The notes below the pieces were generated by a model. The model was not told the origin of the DNA. It saw nothing but the letters and a program-made list of their open reading frames with translations, and ran no database searches. A program made the position numbers and the translations under genes. A stretch of 42,291 bases of DNA from CAZMJG01 sp964576365 (GTDB taxonomy: Bacteria > Patescibacteriota > Microgenomatia > UBA1406 > GWC2-37-13): NCBI GenBank assembly GCA_964576365.1, contig CAZNUT010000004.1:1-42291 (forward strand), given 5' to 3'. Shown here piece after piece: positions 15,836 through 25,159 of the stretch. Position 1 is the first letter of the stretch; each line of letters starts with the position of its first letter.

Positions 15836-17629
15836 ATGGATGGAAATCAGGAAAACACAAGAAGGCTTGCTTATTATATTAGAGTATCCACAGACGATCA
15901 GGCTGATAAGTTTGGTATCCCAGCCCAGAGAGAAGCAGTAGAAGCAATCCTCAGAACCAAAGGTAAGCTTAGAAACGGACAACCAGCAATGGTATTCGCA
16001 GGAGATAGTCATGTGTATATTGATGATGGGATTAGTGGAACTTCTAAACTTGATGAACGACCTGGATTTGCCAAACTCAAAGAAGATTACATGCTTGCCC
16101 CCAAAGGTCAAAAGCCATTTGACACAGTGGCAGTATTCAAGATTGATCGTTTTGCCCGAAAATTACGAATCCTCATGGATGTCTTGGATTTCTTCGAGGA
16201 CAATGATATTGAGTTTATTTCAGCCACTGAGTCTATTGATACCAGCACACCATTTGGACGAGCAATGCTTGGCATTATGGGAGTAATTGCCGAACTTGAG
16301 AGAGAAAATATCCTTGATCGAACCAGACGAGGACGAGAGCAAGCAAATCAACTTGGTGTGTATATGGGAGCCAATGCTCGTTATGGCTATGCGAAAGATA
16401 AAGAAGGTCGACTCGTAGTATTTGATGAAGAAGCCCCAACAGTCAGAAAGATATTTGATTGGTTTGCAGTTGGAGGACTAACTCCTCAGAAAATTGCCGA
16501 TACCTTGACCGAGCAACAAATACTCAGTCCTGACGCATCTGCTGTTCATTATGGCAAACGCAAAGGTGGAACTCGCAAGACAAACCCTCTAACTTTCTGG
16601 CGTATGGAAATGGTGCGTTCAATCCTATCTGATGATGTGTATATCGGTACGCTGTACCACAGTAAGTCAAAGAAAGGTAAGCCATTACCAAAGTCAGAAT
16701 GGAAGGTATCACCACACAGGCACGAGCCAATTATCCCCAGACCATTATTTGAGTTTGTGCAAAAGAAACTGGCTGATATTTCCAATCGAAAAACAATCAC
16801 CAGAATTACTGACAGAGGTCATGTGTATTTACTTTCAGGACTTCTAAAATGCGACACCTGTCGCAAATCGGGAGCTACCAAAGATTCAGAAATGTCCTGG
16901 ACTGGTGGAAAGGATTTGATTGATAGGAGCACCAAACGATACTCGTTTCATTATCAGTGCAATCGTAAGAACAGAAAGAAATATACCACTGTCTGTCCAG
17001 TTGTACCCATTCCAGCAGAAGGTATTGAGAAATATGTGATTGAGTTCGTTAGAAAGCTGTTGAATAATCCTCAAGCCACATTTGAGTATCAGAAAAGCCT
17101 TGATTCTTCTAAGTTGAATATCAATAGGCTAATGAAGCAGAGAAAGACCTATCAAGGGTTACTGGATTCTCTACCACAGCGAAAAGCCAACATTCTTTCT
17201 CAGCATGAGTTAGGAGCATTTGATAATTTGGAACTGCAAAGGCGTTTAGACGAGCTGAAACATACCGAGACAACGTGTAGTCAGGAAATTGACAAGATTG
17301 ACTTTGAGATGAGTAAAGAGTCACTAAGCAAGGGTTATGAAGCAAGTCTTGAACTTTACGCTCAGAAATATGGCAAAACGATAGACAAGTTATTTACAGA
17401 TGCAGAGAGGGACAACGAGGCAAGGAAAGGATTACACGAGCTTCTTACCATGCTTATAGATCGCATTGTAGTTTATGCCAGACCAAGATCAGAAAGAGAT
17501 AGTATTGCAGGAAAGAAGAAAGCAGATCAGTTGATACCAGACAAAATTGATATTCAGTTGAATCTTCCCCAGAACTTATTACAAGAGCTTATTACACAGA
17601 AGTTCGGGGCGAGAAATGCTAATTTGTGA
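15836..17629 (+). CDS. large serine recombinase (integrase)
   Basis: Site-specific DNA recombinase of the large serine family, which integrates and excises mobile DNA. The 597 residues show the resolvase catalytic domain (LAYYIRVSTDDQ with the catalytic Ser at residue 18, KIDRFARKL, GIMGVIAELERENI), the Recombinase domain (ARYGYAKDKEGRLVV...VRKIFDWF...GLTPQKIADTL), a zinc ribbon (LLKCDTCRKSG ... YQCNRKNRK ... CP) and a long charged coiled-coil near 420-520. It looks complete. Its TGA stop overlaps the 3' end of tRNA-Glu on the other strand. No second copy of the tRNA end is visible in the window, so the borders of the element are not defined. Confidence 0.95.
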   Translation: MDGNQENTRRLAYYIRVSTDDQADKFGIPAQREAVEAILRTKGKLRNGQPAMVFAGDSHVYIDDGISGTSKLDERPGFAKLKEDYMLAPKGQKPFDTVAVFKIDRFARKLRILMDVLDFFEDNDIEFISATESIDTSTPFGRAMLGIMGVIAELERENILDRTRRGREQANQLGVYMGANARYGYAKDKEGRLVVFDEEAPTVRKIFDWFAVGGLTPQKIADTLTEQQILSPDASAVHYGKRKGGTRKTNPLTFWRMEMVRSILSDDVYIGTLYHSKSKKGKPLPKSEWKVSPHRHEPIIPRPLFEFVQKKLADISNRKTITRITDRGHVYLLSGLLKCDTCRKSGATKDSEMSWTGGKDLIDRSTKRYSFHYQCNRKNRKKYTTVCPVVPIPAEGIEKYVIEFVRKLLNNPQATFEYQKSLDSSKLNINRLMKQRKTYQGLLDSLPQRKANILSQHELGAFDNLELQRRLDELKHTETTCSQEIDKIDFEMSKESLSKGYEASLELYAQKYGKTIDKLFTDAERDNEARKGLHELLTMLIDRIVVYARPRSERDSIAGKKKADQLIPDKIDIQLNLPQNLLQELITQKFGARNANL

Positions 17630-17700
17630 TCCCGACGGGATTCGAACCCGTGATTTTCAGGATGAAAGCCTGACGTCCTAGGCCGCTAGACGACGGGACC
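17627..17700 (-). tRNA. tRNA-Glu (anticodon TTC)
   Basis: Complete cloverleaf on the minus strand: acceptor stem GGTCCCG / CGGGATC with one G:T pair and discriminator A, D arm with TAGCGGCCTAGG, anticodon stem TCAGG / CCTGA with loop CTTTCAT (anticodon TTC), and T arm ACGGG-TTCGAAT-CCCGT. The CCA end is not encoded. Its 3' end overlaps the recombinase stop codon by three bases. In an organism with GatCAB, Glu-tRNA also relates to Gln-tRNA formation through the transamidation route. Confidence 0.95.
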
Positions 17701-17720
17701 AATCACAATTTCAAGACTCT

Positions 17721-17751
17721 ATTGTATCAAACCCGTGCTGATTTTACACAA
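17721..17751 (-). promoter_or_regulatory. possible tRNA-Glu promoter
   Basis: Minus-strand TTGTGT (17746-17751) and TACAAT (17721-17726) with a 19-base gap, about 20 bases before the tRNA 5' end. Reasonable position, imperfect boxes. Confidence 0.35.
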
Positions 17752-17762
17752 GAACCATAAAA

Positions 17763-18131
17763 TCAATAACTTCCATGCACTTCAATATTTTCATATCTTT
17801 TCACAATTGGTTGACTTAGCTTGTCATACTCGACGGTGACCACATCGCACTGGTACTTCCTGCCATTAAGGCCATTACTCAAAATATAATATTGTATAGA
17901 GCGGGACAATTTGCGGATCTTCAAAGCATGGACATTGTCATACGGCTTACCTCTATAGGCTGATGTACGTGTCTTCACTTCAAAAAAATAGATTTTTCCG
18001 TCTTTTTCAGCCACTATATCTATCTCGCCCCATCTGGAACGAGCATTGCGCTCACGAAGAGTAAAACCGAGTGAAAGAAGGTAATCTGCTGCCGTTTGCT
18101 CGCCTTTAGAGCCAGTAAGCTGATTATTCAC
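17763..18131 (-). CDS. yraN: YraN/UPF0102-family endonuclease-like protein
   Basis: 122-residue protein of the UPF0102 family with a restriction-endonuclease-like core. Seen: GSKGEQTAADYLLSLGF, RNARSRWGEIDIVAEKDGKIYFFEVKTRTS (the E-ID-...-EVK acidic cluster expected of a PD-(D/E)XK site) and the helix KIRKLSRSIQYYI. Family members are often linked to DNA repair or uptake, but the role is not settled. The gene starts with GTG at 18131, overlapping the end of rplS by eight bases, so it is translationally coupled to it. The rplS-yraN pairing is common in bacteria. Confidence 0.92.
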   Translation of the reverse strand: MNNQLTGSKGEQTAADYLLSLGFTLRERNARSRWGEIDIVAEKDGKIYFFEVKTRTSAYRGKPYDNVHALKIRKLSRSIQYYILSNGLNGRKYQCDVVTVEYDKLSQPIVKRYENIEVHGSY

Positions 18132-18474
18132 CTGAAGTAGCCTTCACTTTGTAGAGCTTCTGGCGGGTCTGTTTCTGAGAAAGCTCACGGATGAAATATG
18201 CGGTAGCTTTTGGATACAATGATTTCTTTTTCACGGCAATATCTGCGATAAAGGGCGACATGAGGGGAAAAATACGCTCTACTCCGATGCCACTTTTTGA
18301 GATTTTGCGGACAGTGATCATACGACTGGCCTCATCTCGGCCACGGATCTTGATGACGATACCGCTGAAGGTCTGGATACGCTCCTTATCCTCAGCCTCT
18401 TTGATCTTATAATCTACCTCGACAGTATCGCCGATGGTGAGTAGTTTTTCTTTGTAGGTTACCGAGTTTGCCAT
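18124..18474 (-). CDS. rplS: 50S ribosomal protein L19
   Basis: Large-subunit ribosomal protein at the interface with the 30S subunit. Typical L19 pieces are IGDTVEVDYKIKEAEDKERIQTFSGIVI, the basic loop GRDEASRMITVRKISKSGIGVERIFPLMSPFI and VKKKSLYPKATAYFIREL. The ATG at 18474 (MANSVTYKEK) gives the normal 116 residues and has TATAAT six bases upstream; the open frame upstream of it is not part of the protein. Confidence 0.97.
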   Translation of the reverse strand: MANSVTYKEKLLTIGDTVEVDYKIKEAEDKERIQTFSGIVIKIRGRDEASRMITVRKISKSGIGVERIFPLMSPFIADIAVKKKSLYPKATAYFIRELSQKQTRQKLYKVKATSGE

Positions 18475-18480
18475 GGGATA

Positions 18481-18508
18481 ATTATATCGAAAGTTGTGTA
18501 TTTTACAA
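18481..18508 (-). promoter_or_regulatory. rplS promoter: TTGTAA - 16 bases - TATAAT
   Basis: Minus-strand -35-like TTGTAA (18503-18508) and a perfect -10 TATAAT (18481-18486) six bases before the rplS ATG. This is the best two-box promoter I found and predicts a leaderless rplS-yraN transcript. Confidence 0.55.
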
Positions 18509-18623
18509 GATCTAAGTTTTAGAGAAAGATAAGATAGTATCAGTACAAAAAAGGATTGAATAAGCAAAACTCAACAAACACTTGGAAATCACCCCTCTCA
18601 AATCTGTTACTTTACCATTTATA

Positions 18624-18875
18624 TTACTCCTCAATTTCAAAATCACTCATTATTATAGTATCAACACGTATAGCTGATCTACTCATTTTTTGAATTTGCC
18701 CGAGTAATGTTCCGACTTCCAGATGGGTGCCAGTATACCTTGCGCATTGTACTCCTCTTATCCCGATAGGCACCATACCTATAGCTACAGAAGAGAATAA
18801 ATCATCCCCTTCCAATCCGGCAATTATCTCTGCATGGTCTTTATAAAAAAAACCGGTGTAAGTTAATTTATCCAT
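18624..18875 (-). CDS. small uncharacterised protein
   Basis: Unrecognised 83-residue protein, MDKLTYTGFFYKDHAEIIAGLEGDDL..., with a mainly beta character in the middle (SVAIGMVPIGIRGVQCARYTG) and an acidic C-terminus (SDFEIEE). TAAAAT lies six bases before the ATG. It lies downstream of pyrG on the same strand, 49 bases away. No function can be assigned. Confidence 0.6.
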   Translation of the reverse strand: MDKLTYTGFFYKDHAEIIAGLEGDDLFSSVAIGMVPIGIRGVQCARYTGTHLEVGTLLGQIQKMSRSAIRVDTIIMSDFEIEE

Positions 18876-18881
18876 CCATGT

Positions 18882-18887
18882 ATTTTA
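18882..18887 (-). promoter_or_regulatory. -10-like TAAAAT, 6 bases before the 83-residue protein gene
   Basis: Minus-strand TAAAAT with the standard six-base gap to the ATG at 18875. Confidence 0.4.
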
Positions 18888-18924
18888 ACATACATAGATG
18901 ATATGTAAACAACAGTTGAAGATG

Positions 18925-20574
18925 TTATTGTGAGCAGGCTTTGATAAACGCAATAAAAATAGGATGTGGGGCGAGAGGACGACTTTTGTATTCAGGATGA
19001 CCTTGTGTACCCATATAAAACGGATGTACATCTTTAGGTAATTCAATAATCTCAGTAAGATTTTCTACAACAGAGCGTGCTGAAATTTTTAAACCATATT
19101 TTTCAAACTCTTTTACGAACTCATCGTTAAATTCATAACGATGACGATGTCTTTCACTTGTCAGGCCTTTCGTGTTATGAAGGCCATGATATGTTTCATA
19201 AATCTTATAAGCTTCACTTCCCTTTTCAACTATTGCTTCCCATGAACCAAGACGCATCGTACCTCCATAAGCTCTGCGCTCCATAAGCTCTTTTTGTGAG
19301 GGAATAAGGTGGATGACTTGATGAGGGCTTTGTGGTGCATTTTCTGTCGTATTTGCATCCTGCCACCCCATGACATGACGGGCAAAAGCTATCACTGCAA
19401 GCTGCATACCGTAACACAATCCAAGATATGGAATTCTGTGCTCACGGGCATAATTTGCAGCTGCGATCATCCCTTCGGCGCCTCGCTCACCCCAGCCGAT
19501 AGGAACTATGATACCGTCAGGTTTGCCAATGACACTAACTCCTTCTTTTTCAACCTTTTCTGCACTTATCCAGCTCGTTTCCACTTCTACATTTTCGTGC
19601 CATTTTGCATGGTCTATTGCGTCAAACAAAGCTGCATATGAATCCCTGAGCTGGTACTCTCCTGTACCAAAATACTTTCCCACGATTGCAATATTCAGTT
19701 TTTTGGATTTTGGTGACTTGATCCTTTTGACAAGCGCTGTCCAATCTTTCAGATCTGGCTCTCTTTGTTCAAGTCCGAGCTTTGTCAATATACGCTTATC
19801 TAACTTCTGCTCGTGGAGAGTCAAAGGTACTTCATAAATAGTAGAAAGATCAGGATTTGAGATGATGTCCTCCGGGTGCATATTGCAAAAAAGGGCAAAT
19901 CTATCCTTGCGTCTTTTGTCAAGCATCCGTGCAGAACGGGCAATGATAAAATCTGGCTGAATACCCATGGAGTTGAGAGCGCGAACAGAAAGCTGTGTAG
20001 GTTTGGTTTTGGGCTCACCCAGATGAGAAGGTGTGGGTACATAGCTCACGTGAATATGTATCACATCTCCAGGATACTTCAGAGTGAGAATACGGGCAGC
20101 TTCATAGTAAAAAATATTCTGATACTCACCTGCGGTGCCGCCGAGTTCAATGATGACAATATCCGCATCTTTTTTTTTGGCAACTGCATGTATGCGTGCG
20201 ATGATCTCGTCCGTGATATGAGGAATAGCCTCAACATCTTCACCGTGATATTCAAACCTTCTCTCACGTTCTATGACTGCACTATATATCCGGCCCATGG
20301 TGACAAAATTCTCACGTCCCATATCTTCATGCAAAAATTTTTCGTATGATCCAATATCCATATCCGCCTCTGTTCCATCTTCACACAAAAACGGATCTCC
20401 GTGTTCAATAGGATTTATCGTTCCGGCATCTAGATTAAGGTAATTTTCAAATTTGATTGGTGTGATACGATAACCAGCTTGTTTAAGAAGAAGAGCGATA
20501 GAAGCAGATGTGATCCCTTTACCGATACCGGAGATCACTCCTCCTGAAACAAAAATATATTTCAGTTTCCGCAT
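18925..20574 (-). CDS. pyrG: CTP synthase, divergent form
   Basis: Makes CTP from UTP, ATP and glutamine. The 549 residues hold an N-terminal synthetase domain (KYIFVSGGVISGIGKGITSAS, the P-loop region) and a C-terminal class I glutaminase (nucleophile Cys in GLCYGMQ, near residue 387; His/Glu in GHPEYKSRPLAPHPIF). Several usually fixed stretches differ: KFENYLNLDAGTINPIEHGD instead of KFDPYLN.DAGTM.P..HGE, ELGGTAGEYQN instead of EVGGTVGDIES, and VPIGWGERG instead of VPGGFG.RG. The catalytic residues remain, so it is probably active but belongs to a divergent branch. Two -10-like boxes precede the ATG (TAAAAT at five bases, TATAGT at twelve). Confidence 0.95.
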   Translation of the reverse strand: MRKLKYIFVSGGVISGIGKGITSASIALLLKQAGYRITPIKFENYLNLDAGTINPIEHGDPFLCEDGTEADMDIGSYEKFLHEDMGRENFVTMGRIYSAVIERERRFEYHGEDVEAIPHITDEIIARIHAVAKKKDADIVIIELGGTAGEYQNIFYYEAARILTLKYPGDVIHIHVSYVPTPSHLGEPKTKPTQLSVRALNSMGIQPDFIIARSARMLDKRRKDRFALFCNMHPEDIISNPDLSTIYEVPLTLHEQKLDKRILTKLGLEQREPDLKDWTALVKRIKSPKSKKLNIAIVGKYFGTGEYQLRDSYAALFDAIDHAKWHENVEVETSWISAEKVEKEGVSVIGKPDGIIVPIGWGERGAEGMIAAANYAREHRIPYLGLCYGMQLAVIAFARHVMGWQDANTTENAPQSPHQVIHLIPSQKELMERRAYGGTMRLGSWEAIVEKGSEAYKIYETYHGLHNTKGLTSERHRHRYEFNDEFVKEFEKYGLKISARSVVENLTEIIELPKDVHPFYMGTQGHPEYKSRPLAPHPIFIAFIKACSQ

Positions 20575-20622
20575 AAGGTATTTTACACTATACGAGTAAA
20601 AATGGGTAAGATTATCTTCTCA

Positions 20623-20859
20623 TTACTCAGAAAGTTTGCATCTTAAAATAAAAGTTGCTTTGGCATTATTAATAGCATCGTCTCCTCCACCTACTCCTCT
20701 CACTTTCATGCGGTTTTCATTTTCACCGCATCCCCCACAATGCAACGACACCGCATATTGCGGTGTTCCGTCTGTATCGGGTGCTACCTCCTCAATACCA
20801 GTAACATTAAACTTTGTAAAATCACACTGATCTGGCAATTCTGCATGATTTATATGCAT
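20623..20859 (-). CDS. small CxxC protein, paralogue of the broken gene at 20881
   Basis: Unrecognised 78-residue soluble protein. Its core FNVTGIEEV...QYAVSLHCGGCGENENRMKVRGVGGGDDAINNAK (interrupted here) has one CxxC pair, another cysteine near the end (LRCKLSE) and a small beta-alpha unit. The same pattern, VTG[IV]E...[YF]AV..[HK]C..C......RGVG....A..A, is encoded by the next gene upstream. The cysteines could bind zinc. It lies between topA and pyrG on their strand. No function known. Confidence 0.65.
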   Translation of the reverse strand: MHINHAELPDQCDFTKFNVTGIEEVAPDTDGTPQYAVSLHCGGCGENENRMKVRGVGGGDDAINNAKATFILRCKLSE

Positions 20860-20880
20860 AATTTCATAAAAAAAATTAAG

Positions 20881-21124
20881 CTAAAAACTGTTTGGACAAT
20901 CTAAACTAGGAATTGTCAGTGCATTGGCACAAGCAGCATCCGCAGCACTCTGTGGTGATGAACCAACACCTCTTAAATCACCGAAAGAAAATTCTTGATC
21001 GCAATTACTACATTTTTACGGTCACTGCGAAATGCTGAACCTTATCGGGGCCTTTGTATGTTGTCTCAACACCAGTAACTCTACGGCAAGCTAAAGCGCA
21101 CTTTTTGAAATCTTCGTTACTCAT
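20881..21124 (-). pseudogene. frameshifted paralogue of the 78-residue CxxC protein
   Basis: Starts three bases after the topA stop. The first frame gives MSNEDFKKCALACRRVTGVE...FAVTVKM and stops at 21008. Removing one base from the run of five A (plus-strand T at 21013-21017) joins it to ...FAVTVKCSNCDQEFSFGDLRGVGSSPQSAADAACANA..., which lines up with the neighbour (QYAVSLHCGGCGENENRMKVRGVGGGDDAINNAK). The whole unit is 244 bases, one more than a multiple of three. It is either a recent pseudogene, a sequencing error in a homopolymer, or a slippage-controlled gene. Confidence 0.7.
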
Positions 21125-21127
21125 ATA

Positions 21128-23200
21128 TTAGGAAGTAGCAACCTCCTTTTTACTTTTTGTATCAGATTGAATATTAAGCGCCCACTGCACATGAGTACAT
21201 TTTGGATAATTTGCACACCCATAAAAACGCTTGCCCTTTTTACTATACCTCACGACCAAATCTCCTCCACACTGAGGACAGGTATGATTTTTGACCACAT
21301 GAAGATTTGGCTTTATATAGCGACATTTAGGGAATGCTTTACACGCATAAAATTTACCATACTTTCCATATCGTGCAACAAGTTCTGATCCACATTGTGG
21401 ACACTTTTCTTCAAGTTTGTCTTCGGCCACATCGATTTGCCCTGTTGCTTTTTGCTGCGCCTTCACCTCTTTTGCAAAAGGCGTATAAAAATCTTTTAGC
21501 GTCTGTAAAAGCTGGAGGTCGCCTTGGGCTATCGCATCAAGCTTATCTTCCATCTGAGCAGTAAATTGTAAATCAAAAATATCTGGAAATGCGCCAGAAA
21601 GATATTCACACAATGCTGTCCCAAGTAGTGTCGGCTTCATCGCTCTTCTCTCTTTTTCAACATAATGCTTGTCAACGATAAGCGAGATGATGGAAGCATA
21701 CGTAGATGGCCTTCCTATACCTTTCTCTTCAAGCGTCCTGATCAACGATGCTTCGTTATAGCGGTATGGTGGCTTGGTCTCTTTTTCTTCGATAGTTGCG
21801 GCTCCCAAACTCAAATGTGTGCCTGTCTCAAAAGAGACAGCCTGACTGTGCTTTTGCACATATTGCGGCATAAGCACCTTCATATATCCTTCAAATATGA
21901 CTTGAGCAAAAATAGACTGAAATTCGTAACCTTTTTTACTTTGTATGTCGAGCTTTGTCTGTTTTATGTCTGCCTCTTTCATCTGAGTTGCCAACGTGCG
22001 GTAAAAAATCAGTTCGTACAATTTTTTTTCCTGATCAGATAGTTTTTTTCCATCTATCTCACCTGGGGCTCGCTCTACTTTTGTAGGTCGAATGGCCTCA
22101 TGAGCTTCTTGAGCGTTTTTTGATTTGGTTTTGTATCCACGAGGTTTTGGAAGCGCATATTCTTCACCGTATTTTTTGACTATATAATCTTTTGCTCCAA
22201 AAACATATTTTGCAGAAAGATTAAATGAATCGGTACGGTGATACGTAATTAATCCTTTTTCGTACAAGGACTGTGCTATTCTCATTGTGAGTTTTGAAGG
22301 ATAGCCTAGCTTCTGAAATGCGTCCTGCTGCAATAATGATGTGGTGTACGGAGGTGGCGGATACCGCTTCTGCTCGTCTATAGTCACCGCTGAAATGTCA
22401 AATTCGTCAGTCTGAAGGTCGGAAACGATATCTTTGGCGCTCTCAGCCGTGATAGTTGAGGACGAATATTGATAGGTACCGTCAAACAAATTCAAAGTGG
22501 TAGATTTCTCATACAATTCTCCGTTTTTTGAAATCAATCGAGCTTCCAGTGCCACTGGAGCTGCAAACTGAGCGAGGATATGGGCGTATTTTTCGATCAC
22601 AAAAGCTTTGATCTCTTTCTCCCTCTCTGCAATAAGTCTGAGGGCTACTGTCTGCACACGGCCAGCCGAAAGCCAATTTTTTCCTGTTTTTTTCCATAAA
22701 AGAGGTGAGACTTCATATCCAACAATTCTATCGAGTATTCTTCTTGCTTGCTGAGCCTTAACTAAATTTTCCCTCAGTTTTTCAGGTTGCTGCAAGGCTT
22801 CTTCAAGTGCTTTTGGTGTAATTTCATGAAAAATAATTCTTTTAAGTGACTCAGGTTCACGGATCGAAAAATCAGGCCATTTTTCTTGAATTCTATCAAG
22901 AATATAAGCGACATGATAGGAAATAGACTCACCTTCTCGATCAGGATCGGTAGCCAGTATTACCTCTTTGTGCTCTTTGGCTAGGGCTCGCAATTTCTCA
23001 ACCATGTTATTTTTTTTCTCCATAATCTCATACTGAGGCATAAAATCTTGATTAAAATCGACAGATATACTTTTTGATGGAAGATCTCGAAAGTGACCAA
23101 CTGTGGCAAATACAAAATAGTCCTTACCCCATTCTTTTGATTTGAGGATACGATTAAATGTACGAGCTTTTGTAGGAGATTCAACAACGATTAAAGCCAT
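21128..23200 (-). CDS. topA: DNA topoisomerase I (type IA)
   Basis: Relaxes negative supercoils by single-strand cutting through a 5'-phosphotyrosine. The 690 residues show the Toprim domain (LIVVESPTKARTF ... ILATDPDREGE), the catalytic tyrosine motif GLITYHRTDSFNLS (a His where most have Met), EAHEAIRPT, and GIGRPSTYASII. Two C-terminal zinc ribbons are present: CPQCGSELVARYGKYGKFYAC..FPKC and CPQCGGDLVVRYSKKGKRFYGCANYPKC. Length is in the normal range though with fewer ribbons than E. coli. TATACT lies six bases before the ATG. The gene sits between atpC and the small CxxC pair. Confidence 0.97.
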   Translation of the reverse strand: MALIVVESPTKARTFNRILKSKEWGKDYFVFATVGHFRDLPSKSISVDFNQDFMPQYEIMEKKNNMVEKLRALAKEHKEVILATDPDREGESISYHVAYILDRIQEKWPDFSIREPESLKRIIFHEITPKALEEALQQPEKLRENLVKAQQARRILDRIVGYEVSPLLWKKTGKNWLSAGRVQTVALRLIAEREKEIKAFVIEKYAHILAQFAAPVALEARLISKNGELYEKSTTLNLFDGTYQYSSSTITAESAKDIVSDLQTDEFDISAVTIDEQKRYPPPPYTTSLLQQDAFQKLGYPSKLTMRIAQSLYEKGLITYHRTDSFNLSAKYVFGAKDYIVKKYGEEYALPKPRGYKTKSKNAQEAHEAIRPTKVERAPGEIDGKKLSDQEKKLYELIFYRTLATQMKEADIKQTKLDIQSKKGYEFQSIFAQVIFEGYMKVLMPQYVQKHSQAVSFETGTHLSLGAATIEEKETKPPYRYNEASLIRTLEEKGIGRPSTYASIISLIVDKHYVEKERRAMKPTLLGTALCEYLSGAFPDIFDLQFTAQMEDKLDAIAQGDLQLLQTLKDFYTPFAKEVKAQQKATGQIDVAEDKLEEKCPQCGSELVARYGKYGKFYACKAFPKCRYIKPNLHVVKNHTCPQCGGDLVVRYSKKGKRFYGCANYPKCTHVQWALNIQSDTKSKKEVATS

Positions 23201-23206
23201 GCGAGA

Positions 23207-23212
23207 AGTATA
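23207..23212 (-). promoter_or_regulatory. -10 box TATACT, 6 bases before topA ATG
   Basis: Minus-strand TATACT in the 18-base gap after atpC; six bases to the ATG. Predicts a leaderless topA transcript separate from the atp operon. Confidence 0.5.
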
Positions 23213-23218
23213 GCAGAT

Positions 23219-23635
23219 TTAATTTTTACCTTTACGACGAATTTTATGAAGCAAATCTAAATCTATTTGAGATCTACGTATAGCAGAAATTGCTTCCATA
23301 CGTTCCATTTTATCTTTTGCATTCGCGAGTACTGTTTGAGCTTTCTCTATAGCATTTTCTGTCATTTTTTCATCAATTTCGTTTTGATTATACGCGCGTG
23401 AAACAAGTACACTGATTTGATTTCCATCAGTTTCCACATATCCGCCACCTATTGAAAAAAATTCTTCGTGTTTTTCATCTTTGATTATCATGACGCCCTC
23501 TTTCAACAAAGATAGAAGTGGTGCATGATGTGATAAAATAGTGATCTGACCTACGCTTGTTGGCAAAGTAAGAGAAACAATATCCTCCTCAAGTACCAAC
23601 TTCTTTGGGGTAATAACTTTTAGATGTAATGACAT
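23219..23635 (-). CDS. atpC: ATP synthase epsilon subunit
   Basis: Central-stalk subunit of F1 that couples rotation to the c-ring and can inhibit ATP hydrolysis. The 138 residues have the N-terminal beta-barrel (LHLKVITPKKLVLEEDIVSLTLPTSVGQITILSHHAPLLSLLKEG, interrupted in the family by small changes only) and a C-terminal two-helix part (ENAIEKAQTVLANAKDKMERMEAISAIRRSQIDLDLL). It is the last atp gene, but unlike the others is separated from atpD by 120 bases and has its own TAAACT box six bases before the ATG. Confidence 0.93.
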   Translation of the reverse strand: MSLHLKVITPKKLVLEEDIVSLTLPTSVGQITILSHHAPLLSLLKEGVMIIKDEKHEEFFSIGGGYVETDGNQISVLVSRAYNQNEIDEKMTENAIEKAQTVLANAKDKMERMEAISAIRRSQIDLDLLHKIRRKGKN

Positions 23636-23641
23636 GTGGTA

Positions 23642-23647
23642 AGTTTA
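23642..23647 (-). promoter_or_regulatory. -10-like TAAACT, 6 bases before atpC ATG
   Basis: Minus-strand TAAACT in the 120-base atpD-atpC gap, the widest gap in the operon. It may give extra epsilon subunit independent of the main transcript. Confidence 0.35.
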
Positions 23648-23755
23648 AAACGTATGAACTTTATCAGATGGTTATTGTTTTAGGTAATTTGTATTTACTA
23701 TTTGTATTAGTTAATGAGTATTGAACAAATAGACGAAAAAATTATATTCTTCTTT

Positions 23756-25141
<1,386 letters not shown>

Positions 25142-25159
25142 TTACTAACGTATAAATTG

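Noticed and set aside
17627..17700. Search for a second copy of the tRNA-Glu 3' end as the other border of an integrated element
   Set aside because: No repeat of the tRNA end was found elsewhere in the window, so no att pair is claimed.
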